A stretch of DNA of 33,692 bases from Promethearchaeota archaeon. Lineage in GTDB: Archaea; Asgardarchaeota; Lokiarchaeia; Sigyniarchaeales; SOKP01. Shown in pieces: positions 5,813-15,248 of this stretch. Within the stretch, counting starts at the first letter, position 1. Each line of letters begins with the position of its first letter. The stretch is taken from contig JAHPYZ010000053.1 of NCBI GenBank assembly GCA_019058425.1, forward strand, positions 1 through 33,692, written 5' to 3'. The position numbers and the translations under genes are program-made. The notes under the pieces are model-generated. The model searched no databases. It was not told where the DNA came from and saw only the letters and a program-made list of their open reading frames with translations.

Positions 5813-6868
5813 TTAAGATTTCCAAAAACCTCTTTTCCTTAGAAACTTACCTAGATATACAATTGAAAGCATTACTGGAACTTCCCAGAACAATCCCATA
5901 GTAGTGCCTAAAGCTGCAAAAGATCCTATCCCATACATAGCAATGGCTGTAGCAATAGCAATTTCGAAATGACTAGATGATCCAATAATCACCGTGATAA
6001 CTGCTTCTCTATATTTCAATCTAAAAAGTTTTGTCATTAATACATTATAACCTACTACTATTAAAAATCCCAATAGTAAAGGAATTGACACTAGTAGTAA
6101 TAGATCTGGATTCTGAATTAGCACTTCTCCATTCATTGAAAAAAGGACTACTAATGTTGTAAGCAACGCGACGATTGAAATTTTTCCAACTATCGGTCTA
6201 TAAGTTTTGTTAAACCAATCTTCATCTTTAGCAGATATTAATAACCTTTTACTAATTATTCCTGTCAGTAAGGGAAGTCCAATGAATACAAAAGCTGAGA
6301 CTAATAATAGAATCCAATCAACAGGTATATTTTGGATTCCCGTTAAAAATGCTACCATAGGCGCATAACCAAATATTATAGTTATTGTGTTGAGACTTGT
6401 ATTTACGACGTTCTGCTCTTGATTACCTTTTGCCATCCATCCCCATACTAACACCATTGCTGTGCATGGACTTGAGCTTAGTAATATAATGGCAACAATT
6501 AGTTGCTCATAACCTTGTAAAAATATACGAGCCATAAGCAAACCTATAAATGGAGCAATTAACCAATTTGATATTATCGTTAGTATTATGGGTTTAGGAT
6601 TTTTACCTAACTTTTTTAACTCTGAAACCTGTAGATTCAACATTGCAGGGTACATCATTAAGAATAAGCAGATTCCAATGGGTATAGAAATCTGCCCTAT
6701 AGTGACCGAATTGATCGCTTGACTTATTCCTGGGACATAAATAGATAATAAAATGCCAATGAGAATGCATAATGCAACCCATAAAGTAAGGTATTTCTCA
6801 AAAAATCCAAGATCTTTAGATTGTTCCTCATGAGTTATTGCTATTTCCTCTGTGTCTGAAACACTCAT
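5813..6868 (-). CDS. acr3: Arsenite efflux pump, ACR3 family
   Basis: The protein has 351 residues and about ten transmembrane segments, the usual size for ACR3. It exports As(III) across the membrane using the proton motive force. Family marks are the N-terminal LTLWVALCILIGILLS, the SSSPCTAMVLVWGWMAKGNQ segment with the essential Cys (C135), and SSHFEIAIATAIAMYGIGS near the C-terminus. The N-terminal ~25 residues are a soluble acidic tail. It heads a minus-strand operon with the Cys/His-rich miniprotein, the thioredoxin-like protein and the D-U-U selenoprotein. It is divergent from arsR across 183 nt, which hold candidate promoters for both and an ArsR-like operator. Confidence 0.95.
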   Translation of the reverse strand: MSVSDTEEIAITHEEQSKDLGFFEKYLTLWVALCILIGILLSIYVPGISQAINSVTIGQISIPIGICLFLMMYPAMLNLQVSELKKLGKNPKPIILTIISNWLIAPFIGLLMARIFLQGYEQLIVAIILLSSSPCTAMVLVWGWMAKGNQEQNVVNTSLNTITIIFGYAPMVAFLTGIQNIPVDWILLLVSAFVFIGLPLLTGIISKRLLISAKDEDWFNKTYRPIVGKISIVALLTTLVVLFSMNGEVLIQNPDLLLLVSIPLLLGFLIVVGYNVLMTKLFRLKYREAVITVIIGSSSHFEIAIATAIAMYGIGSFAALGTTMGLFWEVPVMLSIVYLGKFLRKRGFWKS

Positions 6869-6904
6869 CTGTCTTCAAAAATTTTTTATTATTTATTATA
6901 TGTT

Positions 6905-6918
6905 TTATATTTATAAAG
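6905..6918 (-). promoter_or_regulatory. Candidate box A promoter of acr3
   Basis: On the minus strand the bases read CTTTATAAATATAA, a good archaeal TATA box, about 37-50 nt before the acr3 ATG at 6868. Transcription would then begin some 10-20 nt before the start codon. Confidence 0.4.
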
Positions 6919-6941
6919 CTTGAGATATTAATGAAATGCAT

Positions 6942-6957
6942 CAAATAAAAATATTTG
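6942..6957. promoter_or_regulatory. Candidate ArsR operator
   Basis: CAAATA-AAAA-TATTTG is a perfect 6-bp inverted repeat with a 4-nt spacer, lying between the acr3 and arsR promoters. CAAATA/TATTTG-type palindromes are typical of ArsR/SmtB operators. Binding here could repress both directions and be relieved by As(III). Confidence 0.45.
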
Positions 6958-6980
6958 GATTTAAAAAGTTTAGTAAAATA

Positions 6981-6988
6981 TTTATATC
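6981..6988 (+). promoter_or_regulatory. Candidate box A promoter of arsR
   Basis: TTTATATC, preceded by an A-rich stretch, lies about 65-70 nt before the arsR start. A transcript would start near 7010, leaving a leader of roughly 40 nt. Confidence 0.35.
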
Positions 6989-7051
6989 AAAATAAATACA
7001 TTATAATTAAAAAATACTAAAATAATAAATCATTTAATAGTTTTAATCATA

Positions 7052-7495
7052 TTGGTGAATTTTATTAATAGAAGACGTGCTATTGAAATAGTCAATTCCC
7101 TGGAAGGTTGTGTTGATATGTATGAAATAGATGTTAAGACATACTTCCATAATTTGCAAGATTTCGGAAGTAATTTAGAAAACAAAGATAGTTTTAAGAA
7201 ATTATCACAATTTTGTTATGCATTAGGAAATAAGGAACGTTTAAAAATAGTTACCACATTAAAAAATAATGACCATTGCGTTTGTGAGTTAGAGGCAATC
7301 TTAGATAAATCACAACCCTCTATATCTCATCATCTTCGAATTCTTGAGAGTGTTGGGCTTATAAAAAGTTTTAAAAAAGGAAAATTTACACATTATGAAC
7401 TTGTAAAAACAAAATTAACTGAATATCAAGTATTATTTTCTGAAGTTTTTGAATTAAATCTATTAGAGAAATCTTATTCTATCAATAAGAAATGA
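7052..7495 (+). CDS. arsR: Arsenic-responsive repressor ArsR
   Basis: The protein has 147 residues. A winged helix covers about 50-125: CYALGNKERLKIVTTL, then the metal-binding helix with HCVCEL (C76, C78), then DKSQPSISHHLRILESVGLI as recognition helix. The CVC motif at the start of that helix is the classical As(III)-binding site of ArsR (ELCVCDL). A third ligand might be C20 or C55. The N-terminal ~45 residues before the domain are longer than usual. The listed start is TTG at 7052 with GTG next to it; the first in-frame ATG is at codon 23, so the true start is uncertain. It is divergent from acr3 and most likely controls both. Confidence 0.93.
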   Translation: MVNFINRRRAIEIVNSLEGCVDMYEIDVKTYFHNLQDFGSNLENKDSFKKLSQFCYALGNKERLKIVTTLKNNDHCVCELEAILDKSQPSISHHLRILESVGLIKSFKKGKFTHYELVKTKLTEYQVLFSEVFELNLLEKSYSINKK

Positions 7496-7620
7496 AATAA
7501 ATCAAATTTTCTAATTTTTACTGGGATTATATAGTTTTTACTAGTTCTTTTGACAAGAAGATTAAATTTTAATAACATAACTATTATTTATTTTTCATAA
7601 GAATTTGAGTGTATTGATTC

Positions 7621-9159
7621 ATGCTAAGTGATTTTAATAAAGAACTAATTCAAATTATAAATAAAAGTCCTGTTGTTGTATTCCTTTGGAAAAATTCTAA
7701 AGGTTGGCCGGTTGAGTTTGTTTCTGAAAATATTAAGGTGTATGGATATGAACCAAATGAATTTTTATCTAGAAAAATCCTGTATGCTGATCTTATTCAT
7801 CCTGATGATAGAACAAGAATTGAAAATGAAGTAGAAACTTATGCTGATTCAGATATTTCAGAATTTACTCAAGAATATCGAATTCTTACGAAAAATAAAA
7901 AAATCTGTTGGGTTGATGATCGCACTTTTATTAGGAGGGATGAAAAAGGTAGAGTTACTCATTATCAAGGAATCATTTTAGATATAACAAAAAGAAAAGA
8001 ATTAGAGCAAAGGATCTCTGAATCAGAATATCTTTTTAGAAAAATTTTAGAGAATACGTTTATAGGATTTGCAATTCATCAAGAAAACAGTATAGTATAT
8101 GTAAATAAAGCATTATCTATGATAGTTGGATATCCGCCTGAGGAATTACTTAGGTGGGATTATTCAGAATTTATAGAAAAGGTCCATCCAGACTATCGAG
8201 AAACAGTGATAAATCGGCTTCAAATTCATCTAAAAGGAGATGAAAATGTATACACGTTTACAGAATTTCCAATATATACTAAGACTGGTGAATTAAAATG
8301 GGTTTACACTAATGAAAAATCTATTCGGTACCACGACAAACCAGCAATAATCACTGCTCTTGTTGATATTACTGAGATGAAAAGAATTGAAAAAAAATTT
8401 TTTGAATCACAGCAAAATTATCGGAAGGCTTATGAAAGAGAGAATTTCTATAAAGACCTTTTTACACATGATATGAGAAATATACTTCATGGGATTTTAA
8501 ATATTTTAGAAATTTATCATTTAAAAGAAGGGACGAAAGGAGAAAATGAATCACTTAAAGATATAGTTAATAAGATGAAAATACAAATCTCTCGTGGAAC
8601 AACATTGATTAAAAACGTAAGAAAAATATCTGAAGTTGAAGGTGCAGGTAAAAATTTGACTCGAATAAATTTATTTTGCAAGATTAAGGATGTTTGTCGA
8701 GATATTAAAGGAATAATCAATAACAAAGATGTAGATATATCTTTAAATTCATTTAATGAAGAAATCTATATTTTAGCAGATGATTTAATTGATTTTATCA
8801 TAAATAATATCCTGATGAATTCAATAATACATAATCATAACACTTTAGTTGAAATAAATATTCAAATCTCTCAATATCAAGATAATTCTAAAGACTATAT
8901 TAAAATAGAATTTATAGATAATGGAGAGGGTATTCCAGATTATAAAAAGAAGTTAATCTTCAACCGAGAATTTTCAAAAGAAAAAAGTACAATTGGAATG
9001 GGATTAGGATTAAGCTTGGTAAAAAAAGTATTAGAAAGCTATAAGGCAGAAATAGCTGTTGAAGACAAAATTCCTTCTGATTATTCTCAAGGTAGTAAAT
9101 TTATAATTACTTTTCCGCAAGTGGACTTAAATTATGAGAATTTTTATAGTGGAAGATGA
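7621..9159 (+). CDS. PAS-PAS sensor histidine kinase
   Basis: The protein has 512 residues and no membrane segments, so it should be cytoplasmic. Residues ~8-125 and ~135-255 are two PAS domains, each closing with a PAC motif (ITKRKELEQR; DITEMKRIEK). A coiled segment leads to the phosphoacceptor H283 in FTHDMRNILHG. The catalytic domain has an N-box (NNILMNSIIHNH), G1 box DNGEGIP (from ~433) and G2 box GMGLGLSLV (from ~459). The kinase phosphorylates its own His and passes the phosphate to a receiver. The next gene, a receiver, overlaps its last 26 nt and is the obvious partner. What the PAS domains sense is not visible. Confidence 0.93.
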   Translation: MLSDFNKELIQIINKSPVVVFLWKNSKGWPVEFVSENIKVYGYEPNEFLSRKILYADLIHPDDRTRIENEVETYADSDISEFTQEYRILTKNKKICWVDDRTFIRRDEKGRVTHYQGIILDITKRKELEQRISESEYLFRKILENTFIGFAIHQENSIVYVNKALSMIVGYPPEELLRWDYSEFIEKVHPDYRETVINRLQIHLKGDENVYTFTEFPIYTKTGELKWVYTNEKSIRYHDKPAIITALVDITEMKRIEKKFFESQQNYRKAYERENFYKDLFTHDMRNILHGILNILEIYHLKEGTKGENESLKDIVNKMKIQISRGTTLIKNVRKISEVEGAGKNLTRINLFCKIKDVCRDIKGIINNKDVDISLNSFNEEIYILADDLIDFIINNILMNSIIHNHNTLVEINIQISQYQDNSKDYIKIEFIDNGEGIPDYKKKLIFNREFSKEKSTIGMGLGLSLVKKVLESYKAEIAVEDKIPSDYSQGSKFIITFPQVDLNYENFYSGR

Positions 9160-9493
9160 TAATATAATTAGGAAGATATATTGTGAATTATTTGCATTTA
9201 TGGGACATGAAGTAATGGAATGCGCTTCAAATGGTGAAGAAGCAATAACTATATTTAATAATTTTTCTATTAAACCCGATTTAATAATAATGGATTATCG
9301 TTTACCACTTAAAAACGGTTTAGATGTTATGAAAGAAATTTTACAACAAGATAAAGAAAGCAAGATAGTATTTGCTAGTGCAGATAATTCCATTAGAGAG
9401 GAATCATTGAAATCAGGAGCAATCAGTTTTATTGAAAAACCATTTAATTTCACAAAATTTCAAGAAGAAATTAAAAAATTGTCCGAATATTAA
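9134..9493 (+). CDS. Stand-alone CheY-like response regulator
   Basis: The 119-residue protein is one receiver domain with no output domain. It has the acidic pocket E7/D8/D9 (VEDDN), the phosphoacceptor D54 (IIMDYRLP), S82 and the conserved K102 (EKPF). It starts with ATG inside the end of the kinase gene (26-nt overlap, different frame), so the two are translationally coupled. Without an output domain it must act by protein contact. Confidence 0.93.
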   Translation: MRIFIVEDDNIIRKIYCELFAFMGHEVMECASNGEEAITIFNNFSIKPDLIIMDYRLPLKNGLDVMKEILQQDKESKIVFASADNSIREESLKSGAISFIEKPFNFTKFQEEIKKLSEY

Positions 9494-9777
9494 TGATTTA
9501 GCTTGTTGAGAATGTTTTTTTAACAGTTACGGATGAAATTGCAATCACTTCTATGGTAATAAAATTATATGGTAAATAGAGATCAATGTTTAGGGATCTC
9601 TTTAATTATATTTTAGGTTGATAATTCTAATCAATTAACCTTCTATTTCTTTTCAAACTAAAACATTCATTTGGAAATTAGACAAAATATTCCAAATTGA
9701 CTAAATATAAAAGCATTTCCCAGCAAGTTAAAAATATTAAATAAGTAATAAAGATTTTTGTTCTAAGGAGTTCTAAT

Positions 9778-10227
9778 ATGACTAAAATTGAAGAAAAAAT
9801 GATTGGATATTGTGGTTATAATTGTTATTTATGTGCAGCTCGATCTGATGATGTTTATATTCGACAAAAAATGGTTGATACATGGCGAAAATATCTTGGT
9901 CATGAAAATTATACGGCAGAGAATGTTGTTTGTGAGGGATGTAAGAGTAAAGGAGATAAAATAGCTGATAAGCAATGCAAAGCTCGACCTTGTGCACGAG
10001 AAAAAGGATTTGAAAGTTGTGCTCAATGCGATGATTTTCCTTGTAACAAAGTAAAGCATCTTATCACATCTTCTTTAGCAATGTTAACTTATCGAGCAGC
10101 CCAATTTAAAGATATTACGGAAGAAGAATTCAACCTGAGTATTCAACAATGGAATAGCATGCCTAATTTAATAAAAACTCTTGTGAATGAAGGGAAATTA
10201 CCAAGATTTATTATAAGTAGGATTTAA
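9778..10227 (+). CDS. DUF3795 Cys-rich protein
   Basis: The 149-residue protein has the typical DUF3795 pattern: CGYNCYLCAARS, then CEGCKSKG, a CKARPCAREKG block and CAQCDDFPCNKVK. About ten Cys are suited to bind zinc or an iron-sulfur cluster. The family is common in anaerobic archaea and bacteria and its function is not known. A strong Shine-Dalgarno AAGGAG (9765-9770) lies 7 nt before the ATG, supporting this start. The gene seems to stand alone. Confidence 0.85.
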   Translation: MTKIEEKMIGYCGYNCYLCAARSDDVYIRQKMVDTWRKYLGHENYTAENVVCEGCKSKGDKIADKQCKARPCAREKGFESCAQCDDFPCNKVKHLITSSLAMLTYRAAQFKDITEEEFNLSIQQWNSMPNLIKTLVNEGKLPRFIISRI

Positions 10228-10424
10228 TTTTTTTATAAAATTCATCACCATATATTGGAAGGGTTAATGAATCTTTAGTAAGTAAAATTTTGTGCTTTAA
10301 AGTCCCAAATCATTTATCAAATATTGTTCTAAAATTTCTTATTAAAGTTCCTCTTCAAAAAAACGATTTTATAAAATTTACGGTTTTTGTCGGAGATCTA
10401 ATTATCGTAAACTAACAGTACCGC

Positions 10425-10435
10425 TAAATATATAT
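10425..10435 (+). promoter_or_regulatory. Candidate box A promoter of the SMC operon
   Basis: TAAATATATAT lies 22-32 nt before the ATG at 10457. With the usual archaeal spacing, transcription would start at or next to the start codon, giving a nearly leaderless mRNA; no Shine-Dalgarno is seen there. Confidence 0.45.
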
Positions 10436-10456
10436 GTGTAAAATATCATGTAAATA

Positions 10457-11746
10457 ATGTTCAAAAAATACCACATATGTTTAGGAAAATTTTCAATGAA
10501 AGATTTAAATGATATTCCGGGATTTTTAAAATATTTTCGGGTAATAAAACCTTCAGAGATCAATATCAATAAAGATAAAATTTTTTATCGAGATAAATAT
10601 AATGATGTTATAAACTTTCTCAAAGTAATGTTATCGAACCATGAAGATAATCTTTTGAATGGTTATTTAACGCCAAAAGGAGCCATTTTAATTAATGTGA
10701 ATCCTGGAACGGACATTGTTGATTATATTAAGCTAATAGCTAAAAATTTTTACTTAGATCTTATTGAATTTAATGAAATTGAGGTTCTTAATGCTCCAGA
10801 CAAGTTTTTAAAAACCTTTTTTTCAATCTTAGAAGCTTTTGGAAAAGATGTAGCAAAGGAAAGTGATGTGGATTCTATAAGAGATAATTCTGATAAAACT
10901 AGTGATAAAATGATATTAGTAATTAATCAGCAAACCGGTTTTAAATATAAATTTAAAGACAACAACTTACTAGAAATATTCTTAAATGTTGTAGAAAGAA
11001 ATAGGTCTAATTTTAAATTTGTTGATGAAAATTTAATTTTAATATGGATTAATTATGATATACAAAATATTGAACTCGTTTCAGACAAAATTTATGAAAC
11101 ATTTGATCTTTTTATTAAAATTCCTTTATTGAATAAAGTGGAGCGCGAAACCGTATTAAAAGACTTTTTGGAAAAAAATTCTAGAATTGTGTTTGATGTT
11201 ATTGATATTGTTAATTACACAGAAAACTGGGAAGTAAATGACATTAATCAATTACTGAAAGTTGGAATATTTAAACATTTTTTAAATTCGGAATTAAATG
11301 AAACGAGCAATGAAATAACAGATATTTTAATTGATTTAATTCAATCAGGCGAATATTTACCTCATTCTATAACTGCTACGTCAGAAGAAAAACAAAAATT
11401 AGGACTAAACACTGTGTCTATTAAAGATAATGAGCTCTCTCCGATTCAAAAAATTAACATAATTGAAAACTCAAAAGATATCAGTAGTTTTGTTAGTGAA
11501 ATTCGAGAGTCTCATATTTCAGAATTTATGTTAAATCAATTATATGAAAATGCGGCTTCTAAGAATTATACTGAACTAATACTTATTATTGATAAGTTAA
11601 GTAAGAAAGAGCCTTTGGAAGATAATGATAGGAAAATATTAGCAAAATATCCTTTTTTATTAAATGATTCTCCAAATAAAGCCCAGATTAACCTGGAAAA
11701 AGCTAAAAAACGAGTGGATCTAATAAAACAAGCTTTTGGAAAGTAA
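10457..11746 (+). CDS. Degenerate AAA+-like protein heading the SMC operon
   Basis: The 429-residue protein has the outline of an AAA+ ATPase without its catalytic residues. At 75-92 the segment GAILINVNPGTDIVDYIK sits where a P-loop is expected but lacks the GKT. KMILVINQQT (151-160) is like a Walker B strand without the acidic pair. NLILIWINYD resembles the sensor-1 strand, and LFIKIPLLNKVERETVLKDFL resembles the AAA+ stretch after the arginine finger. The C-terminal ~100 residues are helical. It probably does not hydrolyse ATP and may act as a structural or loading partner of the SMC complex encoded 21 nt downstream. The fold call is tentative; the operon position is clear. Confidence 0.6.
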   Translation: MFKKYHICLGKFSMKDLNDIPGFLKYFRVIKPSEININKDKIFYRDKYNDVINFLKVMLSNHEDNLLNGYLTPKGAILINVNPGTDIVDYIKLIAKNFYLDLIEFNEIEVLNAPDKFLKTFFSILEAFGKDVAKESDVDSIRDNSDKTSDKMILVINQQTGFKYKFKDNNLLEIFLNVVERNRSNFKFVDENLILIWINYDIQNIELVSDKIYETFDLFIKIPLLNKVERETVLKDFLEKNSRIVFDVIDIVNYTENWEVNDINQLLKVGIFKHFLNSELNETSNEITDILIDLIQSGEYLPHSITATSEEKQKLGLNTVSIKDNELSPIQKINIIENSKDISSFVSEIRESHISEFMLNQLYENAASKNYTELILIIDKLSKKEPLEDNDRKILAKYPFLLNDSPNKAQINLEKAKKRVDLIKQAFGK

Positions 11747-11767
11747 TTAATAATAATTGAGGTAATA

Positions 11768-14700
11768 ATGTCTACTCGATCACATTCTAACTTGAAAAAA
11801 AATGAAATCTCTCTTATAGAGAATTCAAGGATTTTTATTAACAAAGTCATTTTAGAGAATTTTTTATCTTTCCAGAAAGATGAGGTGGATTTTGGTAAAT
11901 CAAAATTCGTGATTATAGTAGGTCCAAATTGGAGTGGAAAAACATCAATATTTCAAGCTATAAAATTCGCTTTAGGGAGTAATGAAAGAGATGAGCGATA
12001 TAAGAAATGGTCAAGCTTTATTAGAAATGGACAAAACCATGCTATGGTCGAGATTCATATTCAGATTGATGAAAAAATATTAAAAATAAGAAGATATGTA
12101 ATTAGGGGACAATCTCCTTTCTTCAAAATAAAGAAATTGCATGATAAAGAATTTAAAAAAGCCTCAGTTCAAGAAATCCAAAAATTAATTTCTGATATTA
12201 ATATTAATCCAGATAATCAGTTTGCTTTTGTAAGTCAAGGAAAAATTGACGCAATTAAAAATTTGAAACCAACTGAATTATGCTCGTTTCTAGAGGAAGG
12301 AATTGGATTAAAAGGTTTAAGAGAAGAACTATTACTACAGAAAAATAACGTTCTAAATTTAAATAAAGATCTCCAGTCATTAAAAAGCAAAAAAAACATT
12401 TTAAATATAAGCTTAGAGCTATTAAATCCCAAAATGGAACGTTTAAAACAAAAAAATGAATTATTAGAAATTAAAAAAAAATTTAATGACGAACTATTAT
12501 GGGCAAATAAAGACAAATTAGAAAAAGAGATCATAAATATTGAAGATATGATTAAAAATGTGGTATTAGTCATAGAGGGTATTAGAAAAAAAAAAGAGAT
12601 ATCAGATAGAGAAATAGAACTTTTATCTAATAAAATTTCTAAAAAGGAACAAAACATAAATAAGTTATCTGAGAAAGTGGGAGAATTAGCTTATAAAAAG
12701 CAAGAGTTAATCACAAAGATCCAAAATTGGCAAAAAGATAAGATTCTAGCTAAACAAGAGTTAGATGAATTATCAAGAAAAATCAACGAAAATACTAAGA
12801 TAATCAATAATTTCAAGAAACAGAAAGAAAGTTTAGATAATGAAAATAAGATAGTAAGAAGAGAAAGCAAGAATATTAGTCTAGAAATTGATAAATTAAT
12901 CACAGAACAAGACCAATTAATAAAAAAAATAACTAAAAACAAGACTCTTTTGGATAATTACAATCAATTAAATTCTGAAAAAAAAGAGAGATTAGTAAGA
13001 ATTCAAGAGAATGAAAAATCAATTAAAGGATTTAATAGTGAAATTAATCAACTTTTTCAAAGTTTTAAGGATATTGAACATAAATTAGAAAAAAATAAAT
13101 GGTTCTTAGAAAATCCTACAAAAAACCTATTAACTCAACTTGATAAAGAATTAAGAAGGGCATCATTAAGAGTATATGAAATTGATTCTGAAATGAACCA
13201 GTTAACTATAGAGAAATCTAAAAAGTTAAAAAAGTTAAAAGTATTACAAGCTTCACTTAGAGAACGGAAGGTAATACTTCCATCAAATATATCCATTCTT
13301 AAAGATGAGATTAAAAAAAGAGGATTAAGAGTAAAGGGTCCAATTATTGATTATTTAAAATATCAAGATGAGCTAAGTTATGCCATTGAATCTGTTCTTG
13401 GTGAAAAATTACTTTATAGTTTTGTTGCAAAAGACTGGGATACTTTAAATTTATTAAAAAGACTAAAAGAAAAATTTGGGGCATATTGTAATATTTATCT
13501 ACCTAAAAGTATCGAAATAAAACCTATGATAAAAATAACAGCTGAAGGTGTACTTGGATATTTAGCTGAGTTAATTAAGATTAACGATGATAATGTTGAT
13601 ATTAAAAAAGTTATATACTCGAAGGTAAGGAATTGTCTTGTTGTAAAAGATTATCATTCTGGGAGAGAACTTTATAATTCTCTTAATTTCAAAGGAAAGT
13701 GTGTTACATTAAAAGGAGAACAAATAATTTCTTATAAATATGTATATGAAACTCCTTATTTAAAGAGATTGAAAGGATTATTAAGTGCTGGTACCCAAAG
13801 AGAGCAATCTGAAGTTCTAGAGTCTGAATTAAAATCATTGAATAATAAAATTTCTGAATTAAAAGTTGAACAGGCTAAGATAGATACTATTCAGCAAGAT
13901 ATATTTAAAAAAAAAGAATCTTTCAATGATCTTCTTTATAATTTTAACCAAAAACAGAGAATCACTTCAAAGAAAAACCAATTATATGATCAAATGCATG
14001 AATTGGAAAAAACTAATCAGTTCCTTAAAGAAGAAATTATAAATTTAGATCACCAGATTAATGATTTAAAAGCTCAAACTGACCCAGAATTTTTTAAATG
14101 GAATGATAGGATAAAGGAAATTCCTAAAGAATTAGCCATACTTAATGAAGATAAGAAAAAATGGGATTTGAAGTTAGTTTCAAATTCAGATATCTTAAAA
14201 GAAGTGAAAGATAATCTAAATAATCATATTAATGAAAATAATTTAATTCAAAAAGAGTATGAAACAAAGAAACAAGCTTTTCAAAAAGCAGATACAACTG
14301 CATTCAACACATATCGGCAATTAGAAAATATTGAAGAAGAACTTGAGATAACTGAAAATAAGATTTCAGAATTACAAAGTGAAATTGTATTAATACAAAA
14401 TAATAAAGGAGAAATAGAGCGGAATTCTATTCAAATTACAATAGCTTTTGAACAAGAAAATATTAAATTAAATTCCCTTAATCAAGATCTAGATTCGAAG
14501 AAAAGCGATTTAGAAAGAATAAACTCTGAAATTGGTCCTTTGATTTTAAAAGAAATAATTAAGACAAGACCCATAGAGGATATCAAAAACGATATCGTTG
14601 GTATTGATAAAGAACTACTCAAATATTTGGACGTTGATGATTCAATTCTGATTGAAAAAGATCAGATATTATCATCTCTTAAGCAAATCTCTAAAAATCA

Positions 14701-15235
14701 AAAAGACTTGGAAAAGGATGTTATGTCAGCAATTAAAACTGAAAAGAAAATGGAAAAAACCTATTATGAAAAATTCGGTGGTTTGCTTGAAAATCTACAA
14801 AAGAGAGTAAATAAAAAATTCCAAGATTCTCAAGTAAAATCTTATTGTACTTTAGATTTGACGGGAACCTTTGAAGATCTTGGAGTTAATATTAAAGCAG
14901 CTACTTCAAAGGAACAATTAAAATTATTTACAGCTCTTAGCGGAGGGCAAGTTTCTTTAATATCCATATGCTTAATTTTATCCCTTCAAGAAATTAAGCC
15001 TTCTCCATTATGTTTACTTGATGAACCCGGTATGTTTCTAGATGAAAAGAATTCTGAAGTAGCATATCAACTAATCAAGGCAACGTTGGAACAAAACCCA
15101 ATACAATTGTTAATGTTTTTACCAAAATCTTCAAATTCGTTATTTTTACTAGCTGAAAAACTAATTGGAATTGCTAGAGTAGGAAAGAATGAAATTTCTT
15201 CTGTATTTAAACCAAAAATCGTTAAAAGAAAATGA
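11768..15235 (+). CDS. smc: SMC ATPase (chromosome condensation)
   Basis: The protein has 1155 residues with the full SMC layout. The N-terminal head has Walker A GPNWSGKT (52-59), with Trp where Gly is usual, and a Q-loop FVSQGKIDAI. Long coiled coils span about 170-500 and 680-1010. A hinge lies at ~515-675 (GLRVKGPIIDYL, VLGEKLLYSFV, GAYCNIYLP). The C-terminal head has signature LSGGQ (1057-1061) and Walker B LCLLDEP (D1085, E1086), then FLDEKN. SMC proteins dimerise at the hinge and entrap or extrude DNA with a kleisin. The head stretch SSFIRNGQNHAMVEI is a little like Smc5/6. A GAGGT ribosome-binding site precedes the ATG. The genes for ScpA and ScpB follow within 13 and 16 nt. Confidence 0.95.
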   Translation: MSTRSHSNLKKNEISLIENSRIFINKVILENFLSFQKDEVDFGKSKFVIIVGPNWSGKTSIFQAIKFALGSNERDERYKKWSSFIRNGQNHAMVEIHIQIDEKILKIRRYVIRGQSPFFKIKKLHDKEFKKASVQEIQKLISDININPDNQFAFVSQGKIDAIKNLKPTELCSFLEEGIGLKGLREELLLQKNNVLNLNKDLQSLKSKKNILNISLELLNPKMERLKQKNELLEIKKKFNDELLWANKDKLEKEIINIEDMIKNVVLVIEGIRKKKEISDREIELLSNKISKKEQNINKLSEKVGELAYKKQELITKIQNWQKDKILAKQELDELSRKINENTKIINNFKKQKESLDNENKIVRRESKNISLEIDKLITEQDQLIKKITKNKTLLDNYNQLNSEKKERLVRIQENEKSIKGFNSEINQLFQSFKDIEHKLEKNKWFLENPTKNLLTQLDKELRRASLRVYEIDSEMNQLTIEKSKKLKKLKVLQASLRERKVILPSNISILKDEIKKRGLRVKGPIIDYLKYQDELSYAIESVLGEKLLYSFVAKDWDTLNLLKRLKEKFGAYCNIYLPKSIEIKPMIKITAEGVLGYLAELIKINDDNVDIKKVIYSKVRNCLVVKDYHSGRELYNSLNFKGKCVTLKGEQIISYKYVYETPYLKRLKGLLSAGTQREQSEVLESELKSLNNKISELKVEQAKIDTIQQDIFKKKESFNDLLYNFNQKQRITSKKNQLYDQMHELEKTNQFLKEEIINLDHQINDLKAQTDPEFFKWNDRIKEIPKELAILNEDKKKWDLKLVSNSDILKEVKDNLNNHINENNLIQKEYETKKQAFQKADTTAFNTYRQLENIEEELEITENKISELQSEIVLIQNNKGEIERNSIQITIAFEQENIKLNSLNQDLDSKKSDLERINSEIGPLILKEIIKTRPIEDIKNDIVGIDKELLKYLDVDDSILIEKDQILSSLKQISKNQKDLEKDVMSAIKTEKKMEKTYYEKFGGLLENLQKRVNKKFQDSQVKSYCTLDLTGTFEDLGVNIKAATSKEQLKLFTALSGGQVSLISICLILSLQEIKPSPLCLLDEPGMFLDEKNSEVAYQLIKATLEQNPIQLLMFLPKSSNSLFLLAEKLIGIARVGKNEISSVFKPKIVKRK

Positions 15236-15248
15236 AATATGATTAGAT

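Noticed and set aside
2277..9159. Genome-wide reassignment of UGA to Trp
   Set aside because: UGA ends arsR, the histidine kinase, smc and thyA at the proper family ends, and Trp is encoded by TGG in the same genes, including both Sec-Sec proteins.
10370..10420. TTTACG...CGTAAA inverted repeat before the SMC operon
   Set aside because: Only six bases with a spacer of more than 20 nt; easily chance.
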